A stretch of 64,000 nt of DNA, taken from positions 124,001 through 188,000 of the forward strand of contig JAYZEN010000009.1 in assembly GCA_036337295.1 (NCBI GenBank), written 5' to 3'. The stretch comes from Ketobacter sp036337295 (GTDB lineage Bacteria; Pseudomonadota; Gammaproteobacteria; Pseudomonadales; Ketobacteraceae). A model generated the notes under the pieces. That model was not told where the DNA came from, searched no databases, and saw only the letters and a program-made list of their open reading frames with translations. This document shows, one piece after another, positions 32,090 to 39,960 of the stretch; position 1 is the stretch's first letter, and every line of letters begins with the position of its first letter. Position numbers and translations under genes: made by a program.

Positions 32090-32935
32090 TTATTCCGCTG
32101 CGAAGGGCGGTTTGATGGGGTGCAAATCCTCGAAATCCGGCTCCAATTGCTGGGCTTTGGCGCTGAATGCTTTCATCATGTCCTCCGGGCGGAACATACC
32201 GGATTGCCACGTGGCCATGTAACTGAGGCTGTCCTGCACGCTGTGATCGCGGGTGTAGTTGATCATCTGTTTGCAACCGGTGATTGCCAGTGGTGAACGC
32301 TTGCTGATTTCCAGGGCAATCTGTTGCACCACGCTCAACATGCTTTCCTGATCCGGATACACCGCGTTCACCAAACCAATTTCCAGAGCCCGTTGTGCAG
32401 GCAGTTTGGCGCCGGTGTAGGCCAGCTCACGGATCATGCCCTGCGGAATCAGGTGCGGAAGACGTTGCAGGGTGCCCACGTCAGCGGTCATACCTAAGTC
32501 GGTTTCCTTGATGCAGAAAAACGCGTCTTCAGTACAGTAGCGGCAATCCGCCGCGCTGATCATATCCAGCCCACCGCCGATGCAGCCGCCCTGTACCGCC
32601 GCCAGCACCGGGATGCGCACGGTCTCCAGCACATTGAAGGCATCCTGCAGTTGCAGCACCAGGCGCCGTAGATTTTCGGCACTGCGGCCGGGGTCACCGT
32701 GCACGGAGATGTTTTTCGGGTTCATGAACACCCCCAGATCCATACCGGCGGTGAAATGCTTGCCGGTGGAGGAAATCACAATCACACGGGCACTGGCCTG
32801 TTCATCAATCTGGCGCACGGCGTGGGGCAGTTCGCGCCAGAAGTCCACGTTCATGGTGTTCAGCTCAGCCGGACGGTTAAGTACGATGTGTGCGATTTTT
32901 TGTTCGATGGTGACGGTGAGGGCGCGGTATTCCAT
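32090..32935 (-). CDS. enoyl-CoA hydratase/isomerase family, dienoyl-CoA isomerase-like
   Basis: A 281-residue crotonase. The oxyanion-hole segments are GKHFTAGMDLG and QGGCIGGGLDMISAADCRYC. The stretch FCIKETDLGMTADVGTLQRLP closely resembles the delta3,5-delta2,4-dienoyl-CoA isomerase (ECH1) branch, in which the Asp and Glu in this stretch shift double bonds during oxidation of unsaturated fatty acids. Simple hydratase activity is an alternative. Monocistronic, divergent from the DUF2797 gene. Confidence 0.88.
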   Translation of the reverse strand: MEYRALTVTIEQKIAHIVLNRPAELNTMNVDFWRELPHAVRQIDEQASARVIVISSTGKHFTAGMDLGVFMNPKNISVHGDPGRSAENLRRLVLQLQDAFNVLETVRIPVLAAVQGGCIGGGLDMISAADCRYCTEDAFFCIKETDLGMTADVGTLQRLPHLIPQGMIRELAYTGAKLPAQRALEIGLVNAVYPDQESMLSVVQQIALEISKRSPLAITGCKQMINYTRDHSVQDSLSYMATWQSGMFRPEDMMKAFSAKAQQLEPDFEDLHPIKPPFAAE

Positions 32936-32985
32936 GGTGGGGTGCTCTTTTTATTTTGGGGTATGTGGGGTTTTAGCAACGGTGT

Positions 32986-32998
32986 TTGACCCCGTCAA
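32986..32998. promoter_or_regulatory. short palindrome in the crotonase/DUF2797 divergent region
   Basis: TTGAC-CCC-GTCAA is a perfect 5-bp-arm palindrome in a 114-bp divergent gap. It could be an operator, or simply contain a -35 element on both strands. Confidence 0.3.
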
Positions 32999-33049
32999 GG
33001 ATGATTGGTAGCTTAGCCAGCTTGATGAGAGAAGGGTGCACAAACTGTT

Positions 33050-33865
33050 ATGCAAGGTACGTTATCGAAGCTGAAATCGTCGCTGCAGGCGCCGGTGGAA
33101 TACGCATTGCCACTGGGTGAGCAGCGCCTGGATCTGAATCCGTTACTGGGTCAATCCATCAAGCTCACCTACACCAGCCAGATCTTCTGCACCCACTGCG
33201 GGCGCAAGACCAAGAAGAGCTTTGACCAGGGCTACTGCTATCCTTGTTTTCGCAAACTGGCGCAGTGTGATACCTGCATCGTGAAGCCGGAAAACTGCCA
33301 CTTCGACCAGGGCACCTGCCGTGAGCCGGATTGGGCGCAGAACTTCTGTTTTCAGGGTCACACCGTGTACCTGTCCAATTCCTCGGGCATCAAAGTGGGC
33401 ATTACCCGCAATGATCAGGTGCCCACCCGCTGGATCGACCAGGGTGCCATTCAGGCGCTGCCGGTGTTTCAGGTGAAGAATCGTTTTCACTCCGGGCTGG
33501 TGGAGATCACCCTGGGCAAATACGTATCCGATAAAACCCGTTGGCAGGCCATGTTGAAAAACCAGGTGGATACCCTGGACATGCAGGCGCAGCGGGATGC
33601 ATTACTGGAGCAATGCCGGTTGGAGCTGGATGCGTTGCGGGATCAATTGGGCGAGGGCAGTATCGAACCCATGACGGACGCCACCGCGGTCAGTATTGAG
33701 TATCCGGTGCTGGAGTATCCGAGCAAGGTGGTGAGCCTCAATTTTGACAAGAACCCGGTGGTGGAAGGCACCCTGCTGGGAATCAAGGGGCAGTACATGA
33801 TTCTGGACAGCGGGGTGATCAACATCCGCAAGTTCACCGGCTACGAAGTGGAAGTGGCCTGCTAG
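33050..33865 (+). CDS. DUF2797 family zinc-ribbon-like protein
   Basis: A 271-residue protein of the DUF2797 group. A Cys-rich region (FCTHCGRKTKK, GYCYPCFRKLAQCDTC, then C and H residues to NFCFQGH) probably binds zinc. VYLSNSSGIKVGITR resembles the start of a GIY-YIG-like module, as noted for this family. Function unproven. The C-terminal third is beta-rich (GTLLGIKGQYMILDSGVINIRKFTGYEVEV). Ribosome site weak (AAGGG). Confidence 0.85.
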   Translation: MQGTLSKLKSSLQAPVEYALPLGEQRLDLNPLLGQSIKLTYTSQIFCTHCGRKTKKSFDQGYCYPCFRKLAQCDTCIVKPENCHFDQGTCREPDWAQNFCFQGHTVYLSNSSGIKVGITRNDQVPTRWIDQGAIQALPVFQVKNRFHSGLVEITLGKYVSDKTRWQAMLKNQVDTLDMQAQRDALLEQCRLELDALRDQLGEGSIEPMTDATAVSIEYPVLEYPSKVVSLNFDKNPVVEGTLLGIKGQYMILDSGVINIRKFTGYEVEVAC

Positions 33866-33885
33866 GGCGCACTCCCCGTTTTCGT

Positions 33886-36021
33886 TTATTCCTGGGCCTG
33901 GATGGCAGTGAGGGCGATGGTGTAGATGATGTCGTCCACCTTGGCGCCGCGGGACAGATCGTTCACCGGTTTGTTCAGGCCCTGCAGCATGGGGCCGATG
34001 CTGATGACGTTGGCGCTGCGCTGCACCGCTTTGTAGGTGGTGTTGCCAGTGTTCAGGTCGGGGAAGATTAACACGGTGGCTTCCCCGGCCACGGTACTGG
34101 TGGGCGCTTTTTTACTGGCCACGCCTTTGATCACCGCCGCGTCGTATTGCAGGGGGCCGTCCACCAGGATGTCCGGGCGTTTCTCCCGCACGATGCGGGT
34201 GGCCTCCCGCACTTTGTCCACATCCGCGCCGCTGCCGGATTCCAGGGTGCTGTAACTGATCATGGCCACCTTGGGTGGAATGCCGAAGGCGACGGCGGTG
34301 TCAGCGCTTTCAATGGCAATGTCCGCCAGTTGGCTGGCGTCGGGGTCCGGGTTGATAGCGCAGTCACCGAAGATCATGACCTGGTCCGGCAGGCACATAA
34401 AAAACACTGAAGACACGATGTTGACGCCGGGTTTGGTGCGAATCAGCTGCAGGGCCGGGCGGATGGTGTTGGCGGTGGTGTGTACCGCACCGGACACCAG
34501 TCCATCCACTTCGTTGGCATACAGCATCAGTGTGCCCAGCACCACGTTGTCTTCCAGTTCCTGAATGGCCCGTTCCTCGGTGAGCCCCTTGTGCCGCCGC
34601 AAGTCCATCAAGCGCGAGACATAATTCGGGCGCAGGGGTTCCGGGTCCAGAATCTCCAGTGGTTCCGGCAGTACCAGGCCGTTGGCCGCGGCGACGGTGC
34701 GTACGGATTCCGGGTTGCCCATCAGAATGCAGTGGGCGATCCCCCGGTGATGGCAGGTGATCGCCGCCTGGATGGTGCGCGGTTCGTCCCCCTCCGGCAA
34801 CACGATGCGTTGTTTGGCGCGGCGGGCTTTTTGCACCAGGCTGTAACGGAATGCGGCCGGGGATACCCGCGGTGCCCGGTCGCTGTCGATGACACGTCTC
34901 AGCCAGTGCTTGTCCAGATTCTGGGCCACGGTTTCCATCAGGTATTGAATGCGGGTGGTGTCCTCCACCGGGACCCGGTTGTCGAAGCCCGGCAACAGAT
35001 TCACCGTTTGATAGGTGTCCAGTTCGGTTTGATAGATGGGCAGGCCGAGATCAATGGCGGGGCGGCAGAATTCGCGCACCGCCGGACGATCGCAGCTCGG
35101 GTGGGTCAACAGCAGCCCGGCCAGTGCCACACCGTTCTGTTGTGCCATGGCCACGGTAATCAGGATGTCACTGCGATCCGGTGAGGTAATCACCAGGGTG
35201 CCGGGTTTCAGCAGGGGTATCAGGTGGTCCACCTGTTGGGTGGCCACCACCACTTGCCAGACCCGGCGCTCGATGGCTTCGCCCGCACTCAACGGTTGCG
35301 CCAGCAGGAACGCCATTACATCAATGGTGCGGGGTGCCGTCAGGTTGCGATGCCAGGGAATGGCCCCCACCAGATTGAAATCATCGCGCTGCAACACCGG
35401 CAGCTGGGTGACCAGGGTGTCATGACCGAAGGCTGTGTTGAAGGTGGGGCTGGTGATGTCCGGGCGAATATGGCCCTGCCGGTCCAGGGGCGCGTTCAGC
35501 ATGTTGATGACGCAACCCAGTACCCGTGAATCATTGACGCCGCCAAACTGGTTGGCGGTGGCCAACAGGTGACTGTTCAGCTCCTCCACCGTGCTGGCCT
35601 GGGGAGTGGAGATCAAAATAACCTGCGCATCCAGGGCCCGGGCCAGGTGCAGATTGAACTGGTCAAACAGGGTTTCATTGCTGCTCTCGTTGATGCCTTC
35701 CACCACCAGGACATCCGGTTGTTCATCGGGGTTTTGCTCCTGAATACTTTGGCGCAGGGAAATGATGTCTTCCAGCAACAGGTCCAGTTTGCCTTCACTG
35801 ATGAGGCTGTTGGCCCGCTGCAAGTCAACCGGTTCAGGAGGATCAAACAGGAAGGATTGGGCGACCAGTGCAGTGGAACGGTCGACCCCCTCGCGGGCAA
35901 AGGAAATGGGTTTGAAATATTTTACCCGTAAACCCATCTGGTCCAGGGCATGGACCAGTCCCAGGCAAACGGAGGTGAGGCCCACGCCGGGTCCGGTTGG
36001 GGTCAACAGTAAGGTTTTCAA
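33886..36021 (-). CDS. pta: phosphate acetyltransferase, long three-domain form
   Basis: 711 residues, as usual for the long gammaproteobacterial type. An N-terminal P-loop-like domain (LLLTPTGPGVGLTSVCLGLV, DVLVVEGI) and a central DRTGG domain (VITSPDRSDILITVAM) precede the catalytic PTA domain from about 390 (RIVLPEGDEPRT, VDGLVSGAVHTTANTIRPAL, SSVFFMCLP, INPDPDASQLADIA, ISYSTLESGSGADVDKV, DGPLQYDAA). It converts acetyl-CoA and phosphate to acetyl phosphate. The start is TTG, supported by AGAGG at 9 nt and by the MKTLLLTPTG N-terminus. It follows ackA by 23 bp in one operon, downstream of an Anr/FNR site. Confidence 0.97.
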   Translation of the reverse strand: MKTLLLTPTGPGVGLTSVCLGLVHALDQMGLRVKYFKPISFAREGVDRSTALVAQSFLFDPPEPVDLQRANSLISEGKLDLLLEDIISLRQSIQEQNPDEQPDVLVVEGINESSNETLFDQFNLHLARALDAQVILISTPQASTVEELNSHLLATANQFGGVNDSRVLGCVINMLNAPLDRQGHIRPDITSPTFNTAFGHDTLVTQLPVLQRDDFNLVGAIPWHRNLTAPRTIDVMAFLLAQPLSAGEAIERRVWQVVVATQQVDHLIPLLKPGTLVITSPDRSDILITVAMAQQNGVALAGLLLTHPSCDRPAVREFCRPAIDLGLPIYQTELDTYQTVNLLPGFDNRVPVEDTTRIQYLMETVAQNLDKHWLRRVIDSDRAPRVSPAAFRYSLVQKARRAKQRIVLPEGDEPRTIQAAITCHHRGIAHCILMGNPESVRTVAAANGLVLPEPLEILDPEPLRPNYVSRLMDLRRHKGLTEERAIQELEDNVVLGTLMLYANEVDGLVSGAVHTTANTIRPALQLIRTKPGVNIVSSVFFMCLPDQVMIFGDCAINPDPDASQLADIAIESADTAVAFGIPPKVAMISYSTLESGSGADVDKVREATRIVREKRPDILVDGPLQYDAAVIKGVASKKAPTSTVAGEATVLIFPDLNTGNTTYKAVQRSANVISIGPMLQGLNKPVNDLSRGAKVDDIIYTIALTAIQAQE

Positions 36022-36044
36022 GTCAGGTTCCTCTCGTGGGGGTG

Positions 36045-37280
36045 TCAGGTGGGGGTGTCAGGTGGTAACGCATCGGCAGCATCCATGCCCAAACACTGGA
36101 ATGCCTGCTGTGCGATCATCCACTCTTCGTTGGCGGGGATGACATAGACCGGCTTGGAACCGTTGCCGGAAACCAGGCGCAGGCCCTGTTGCGGCGCTGA
36201 GTTCAGTGTAGGGTCCAGGGTGAAATCCAGCGCTGCCAGCCATTCCACGGTGCGGGCTCGTACCTCGGCCGCATGTTCGCCGATGCCGGCAGTGAACACC
36301 AGCATATCCACTCCCTGCAGTGGGACAGCATAAGAGGCAATGTACTTTGCCAGCCGATAGCAAAACAACTCAAACGCCAGGGCGGCCTGCTCATCTCCCC
36401 GGGCGCGGGCCTGCAACAGCAGGCGCATATCACCACTGCTGCCAGAGACGCCTTTCAGTCCGCTCTGGTGATTCAGCTGGTGAGTGAGCGCCGCGATGTC
36501 CAGGTTCAGTTTGCTGCACAGAAACTCCGGCAGCCCCGGGTCCAGATCACCACTGCGGCTGCCCATCACCAGGCCTTCCAGTGGCGTGAAACCCATACTG
36601 GTATCGACACTGATGCCGTCGCGGATTGCACAGACACTGCAGCCGTTGCCGAGATGGGCCGACACCAGGCTGCGGGCGCCGGTTTGTTGCAGTAAGGGTT
36701 CACTGGCCTGGGCGATGTAGTGGTGGTTGATGCCATGAAAGCCAAAGCGTTTGATGCCGAACTGGCGTTGCCACTGCATCGGAATGGCATAGTGGCTGGC
36801 AACAGGGTTGAGCGTGCTGTGAAAGGCGGTGTCAAACACGGCTATTTGTGGCAGCGTGGGTGCGAAGCGTTGACAGGCTTCGATACCGGCAAGGTTGGCC
36901 GGATTGTGCAGGGGGGCGAATTCGGCGTATTCCTGAATCAGGCCCAGTATGTCATCGGTAATGGGTTCGGCCTTGTGGGCGCGGGGGCCGCCATGCACCA
37001 CCCGGTGCCCCACGGCAATCACCGAATCCAGAATGTCGTATTCGTTGAGCAGCGCCAGGATGGTGTTTAATGCAGCTTGGTGATCGGCATTGGGCAGGGA
37101 TCGTTGCAGTGTGCTTTGCGCAGCAGAGAAGGTCAGCTCAGCGCTGGCGGAATGAGTACCGATGGAATGGAGCCCCGCAACCTGTCCCGAACACAGGGGC
37201 TGATCATCTGTCGCGCGGAAAACGGCAAACTTCACAGAAGAGCTGCCGGTATTGATGACCAGACAGGAACCTGATGACAT
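36045..37280 (-). CDS. ackA: acetate kinase
   Basis: A 411-residue ASKHA kinase. Signatures in order: VINTGSSSVKFAVF, GHRVVHGGPR, PLHNPANLAGIEACQ, AVFDTAFHSTL, GFHGINHHYIAQ, SAHLGNGCSVCAIRDG, TSMGFTPLEGLVMGSRSGDLDP and VFTAGIGEHAAEVR. It turns acetyl phosphate and ADP into acetate and ATP, giving ATP when respiration is limited. A 13-bp tandem repeat at 36038-36063 overlaps the 3' end. It lies 129 bp after a small membrane-protein gene; both and pta point away from the same Anr/FNR site. Confidence 0.97.
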   Translation of the reverse strand: MSSGSCLVINTGSSSVKFAVFRATDDQPLCSGQVAGLHSIGTHSASAELTFSAAQSTLQRSLPNADHQAALNTILALLNEYDILDSVIAVGHRVVHGGPRAHKAEPITDDILGLIQEYAEFAPLHNPANLAGIEACQRFAPTLPQIAVFDTAFHSTLNPVASHYAIPMQWQRQFGIKRFGFHGINHHYIAQASEPLLQQTGARSLVSAHLGNGCSVCAIRDGISVDTSMGFTPLEGLVMGSRSGDLDPGLPEFLCSKLNLDIAALTHQLNHQSGLKGVSGSSGDMRLLLQARARGDEQAALAFELFCYRLAKYIASYAVPLQGVDMLVFTAGIGEHAAEVRARTVEWLAALDFTLDPTLNSAPQQGLRLVSGNGSKPVYVIPANEEWMIAQQAFQCLGMDAADALPPDTPT

Positions 37281-37409
37281 TTTTGTTACCCTGGGAGGTT
37301 GTAATTCCGCTTATGGTAACAACAATTTATGTCAGAGTAGAATAGAAAACCGCAGCCATGAGCCGATGCACCGGAACCCCCGGGCAGCAGCCCACAGCAA
37401 AATGAATGG

Positions 37410-37541
37410 CTATTTCAGCGCATCCGAATCCGGCTTTTTCTTGTGTGCGTCCTGATACACGAACACCCCGATTCCCAACAGGAATGCCAAGGTTCCACCC
37501 ACCACAATCAAACCGGAAATGACCACATCGTCTAGGAACAT
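37410..37541 (-). CDS. 43-residue single-span membrane protein behind an Anr/FNR site
   Basis: A short frame with a strong GAGGAGG ribosome site 8 nt before the ATG. The product has an acidic outside start (MFLDDVV), one membrane helix (ISGLIVVGGTLAFLLGIGVF) and a basic cytoplasmic-type tail (HKKKPDSDALK). I recognise no family; the build resembles small subunits of terminal oxidases. The ribosome site lies in the 3' arm of an 11-bp inverted repeat. It is the first gene after a consensus Anr/FNR box and lies upstream of ackA-pta on the same strand. It was too short for standard ORF cutoffs, so its support is the ribosome site, codon use and promoter. Confidence 0.72.
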   Translation of the reverse strand: MFLDDVVISGLIVVGGTLAFLLGIGVFVYQDAHKKKPDSDALK

Positions 37542-37549
37542 AATGACTG

Positions 37550-37591
37550 CCTCCTCTTCAACAGTTTTACTTTATCACTGTGAAGAGGAGG
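37550..37591 (-). promoter_or_regulatory. inverted repeat able to sequester the ribosome site of the 43-residue protein
   Basis: CCTCCTCTTCA and TGAAGAGGAGG are perfect 11-bp arms, continued inward by CAGT/ACTG past one bulge. On minus-strand RNA the 3' arm contains the AGGAGG of the small gene. A transcript starting upstream would hide the site; one starting from the Anr-dependent position near 37562 would lack the 5' arm. Confidence 0.65.
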
Positions 37592-37595
37592 AGCA

Positions 37596-37609
37596 TTGAT
37601 GCAGATCAA
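37596..37609. promoter_or_regulatory. Anr/FNR binding site
   Basis: TTGAT-GCAG-ATCAA is a perfect match to the FNR/Anr consensus TTGAT-N4-ATCAA. On the minus strand a TAAAGT element (37569-37574) follows. It would place the transcription start near 37562 with the box centred about 41 bp upstream, the usual activating position. Predicted targets: the small membrane protein, then ackA and pta. Confidence 0.8.
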
Positions 37610-37663
37610 ACGGCTCGGTCAAACACGGCTTGAATGCGTATGCAGGACGTTATGAGCCAGCCA

Positions 37664-39814
37664 TCAAGCGTCGGGCACCAGCAGAATTGCGTCGGCCACC
37701 ACCGTTCCGTTCGCATTCAGGTTGGTGAGTTCAATGGACTGGGTACCGGCGTCAAACCAATACACTCCCAGGTCCATCCAGGTGCCGCCGTTTTGGGTTT
37801 GGTCCACTTGCAGTAAGGTCATCTGCAGGTTGCCGGTGACCGCATCGTGATGATTGATGCGATAGGTGGCGTTGGTGGCGAAGTTGGGGCCGTCCGGCCA
37901 GCGGGCATAGACGCGGTAGTAATTGGCTTCGTTCACGGTGGGTGACCAGAGGAACAATTTTTCCGGATCATTGACCGAGGCATAACGATAGTTGGAGCCG
38001 TAAAATCCACCGCGATAGATGGAGGGCCACCACTTGCCGGTCCAATCGGTTTCATCGGTGTTGTCCACAATGATGGCTGCGGTGACCACCAGTTCATCAG
38101 CATCAGATTTTACGGAGTCCCAGCCGGTTGACAGCGAATACTCGAACTCTCCAAAAGGTACTGTCCAGGAACCACTGTAGATGCCGTCGTTGGCCTGCGC
38201 GTCGTCACCCAACCCGTCATCATACAGATTGAAGGTTTCGCCGGTAGGGGCAACGCTCACCGCAATATGGCCAACACCGGAGGCAGCCGCACAATCGAAA
38301 CTTTGTACTTCCAGGTGCAGGGTTTCTCCCGGCAGGGCAACCAGGTTATCCGCTTTGGGGGATTGGCGGCGGGTGAACACCTGATTGGTACAGGTTAACG
38401 CGCCTTTGCCATCGGTGTCCGCCAAGCGTACCAGGGCCCCGGAAACGGTTTTGTCCTGGCCGGCGGTAACGGGTTTGCCACTGCTCATCAACAGTCGCTT
38501 GATGGAAAAGGCGTCCAGGTTCTGGGTGTCGGCGTTGGCTTTCAACATGGCAATGATGCCGGTGACGAAGGCTGTGGCCTGGGAGGTGCCGTGAGTTACC
38601 ACAAAGTCCGCGCTGTCCTGTGGAAAGATAGGATAGGTGGGGGCAGTGCTGAGAATATCTTCCCCCGGGGCCAGCACGTCTACCGACCAGCGTCCGTAGC
38701 TGCTGCCACTCCACAGGGTTCCCTGATTGCTGGTGGCACCTACGCCAATGATGTTGTTGTTTTCAAACGACGCGGGAAAATACGCCCGCTCATGGGTTTT
38801 CTGGTCGATGCTCCAGCTGTTGTTGCCGGCAGCGGCCACCACGGGAATGTCTGCCGCTTCCAGCAGGTCCGCCAGCAGGTACATTTCCGGGGTGTCCAGC
38901 AGATAAGCCTCTCCCACTGTGGGGAACAGTATGCCGTAGAGGTTGACGAACCGGGACATGCCGCCGGAGGCGTTAATCACCGCGATGTTGACGCCGGCTT
39001 GTTTCAGGTTGTAGAAGTACCAGAGGCAATCCCGGATTGCCGTCTCTTTGGCGGCAGGCACAGCAACGCCCGGCACCAGGGGCAGCACATCGGGTTCGAT
39101 CTGGGCGGATTTGCAGGTGGCGACCCGGATGTCGGGTTGCAGGCCGACGACACCGACAATCCCACCGTGGTAATCGGCGCTGGCGTTGTTGCCTTCCGCG
39201 GCCATCACGCCGGCCATGTTGGTGCCGTGCCCGGCGGCGTTATCGATGGGGTCACCTGCTTCGCTGTTCAGGCTGCCATCGGCGTTGACCCGGGGCACCA
39301 ACGTGTTGGCGCCGTGGCAATCGTTCAGGTAACCGTTGTTGTCACCATCGATGGCGTCTTCACACCCATCGTCGACGCCGTTCTGATCCAGGTCGGTGCC
39401 GGTGGCTTCACCCGGGTTTAACCAGACTTTGTTTTTCAGGTCCGGATGGCGATAGTCGATGCCGGTATCAATCAGGGCGATCACGACCGGCTGCAGTGGC
39501 AAGCCGGTTGCAGGCACAAAGTGGTCCCAACCTTCTTCCGCATTGATGTCCATGTCTTCCACACCGGCGGGCGTGTAAGTATTGCAGGTGTAGTTGCCGG
39601 CGTTGATGTCCGGTCGTTCTGCGCAGGTGCCGGTGGCCGCCACCTGATTCGGGTCCACGTTGTCCGGTGCGGTGGTTCTGGGTGCGTTCTTCAGCGCCCA
39701 TAATTCTTGCGACAACAGATCATTGACTTCAACAGCAGGTAAAGACTGGGAGACGGCAACAGAAAAAGAAATGGCACCAAACGCTGCCAGTTTCCGGAAA
39801 GGAATACTACTCAT
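37664..39814 (-). CDS. secreted subtilisin-like (S8) peptidase with Golvesin-type C-terminal domain
   Basis: A 716-residue exported protease. Signal peptide 1-25, then the catalytic domain with Asp116 (ALIDTGIDYRHPDL), His196 (AGHGTNMAGV) and Ser411 (THGTSQATAFVTG). An Asp/Asn-rich insert at 139-160 (TDLDQNGVDDGCEDAIDGDN) looks like a calcium site. An immunoglobulin-like region follows (NLYDDGLGDDAQANDGIYSG). The last ~120 residues (YYRVYARWPDGPN ... VVADAILLVPDA) match the Golvesin C-terminal-like beta-sandwich found in secreted hydrolases. ATG 39814 fits AGGGGA. Unlike the subtilase encoded at 50133-51926 it has no GlyGly-CTERM tail. Confidence 0.92.
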   Translation of the reverse strand: MSSIPFRKLAAFGAISFSVAVSQSLPAVEVNDLLSQELWALKNAPRTTAPDNVDPNQVAATGTCAERPDINAGNYTCNTYTPAGVEDMDINAEEGWDHFVPATGLPLQPVVIALIDTGIDYRHPDLKNKVWLNPGEATGTDLDQNGVDDGCEDAIDGDNNGYLNDCHGANTLVPRVNADGSLNSEAGDPIDNAAGHGTNMAGVMAAEGNNASADYHGGIVGVVGLQPDIRVATCKSAQIEPDVLPLVPGVAVPAAKETAIRDCLWYFYNLKQAGVNIAVINASGGMSRFVNLYGILFPTVGEAYLLDTPEMYLLADLLEAADIPVVAAAGNNSWSIDQKTHERAYFPASFENNNIIGVGATSNQGTLWSGSSYGRWSVDVLAPGEDILSTAPTYPIFPQDSADFVVTHGTSQATAFVTGIIAMLKANADTQNLDAFSIKRLLMSSGKPVTAGQDKTVSGALVRLADTDGKGALTCTNQVFTRRQSPKADNLVALPGETLHLEVQSFDCAAASGVGHIAVSVAPTGETFNLYDDGLGDDAQANDGIYSGSWTVPFGEFEYSLSTGWDSVKSDADELVVTAAIIVDNTDETDWTGKWWPSIYRGGFYGSNYRYASVNDPEKLFLWSPTVNEANYYRVYARWPDGPNFATNATYRINHHDAVTGNLQMTLLQVDQTQNGGTWMDLGVYWFDAGTQSIELTNLNANGTVVADAILLVPDA

Positions 39815-39852
39815 CAAAATTCCCCTGAAGATAACAACTCAAATATCCTGGG

Positions 39853-39874
39853 AGCGGTACATTTGTGTACCGCT
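39853..39874. promoter_or_regulatory. 22-bp palindrome upstream of the S8 peptidase gene
   Basis: AGCGGTACA-TTTG-TGTACCGCT is a perfect 9-bp-arm hairpin 39 bp before the peptidase start, between it and pilU. No T-run follows on either strand, so an operator or 5'-UTR hairpin is more likely than a terminator. Confidence 0.5.
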
Positions 39875-39960
39875 GTATTAATCAGAGTAGACCAAAAACT
39901 AATCGAGTGAGTTGGAAACCAAAAAAATCTCTACGCCGTCATTTATGTGTCATAACAACT

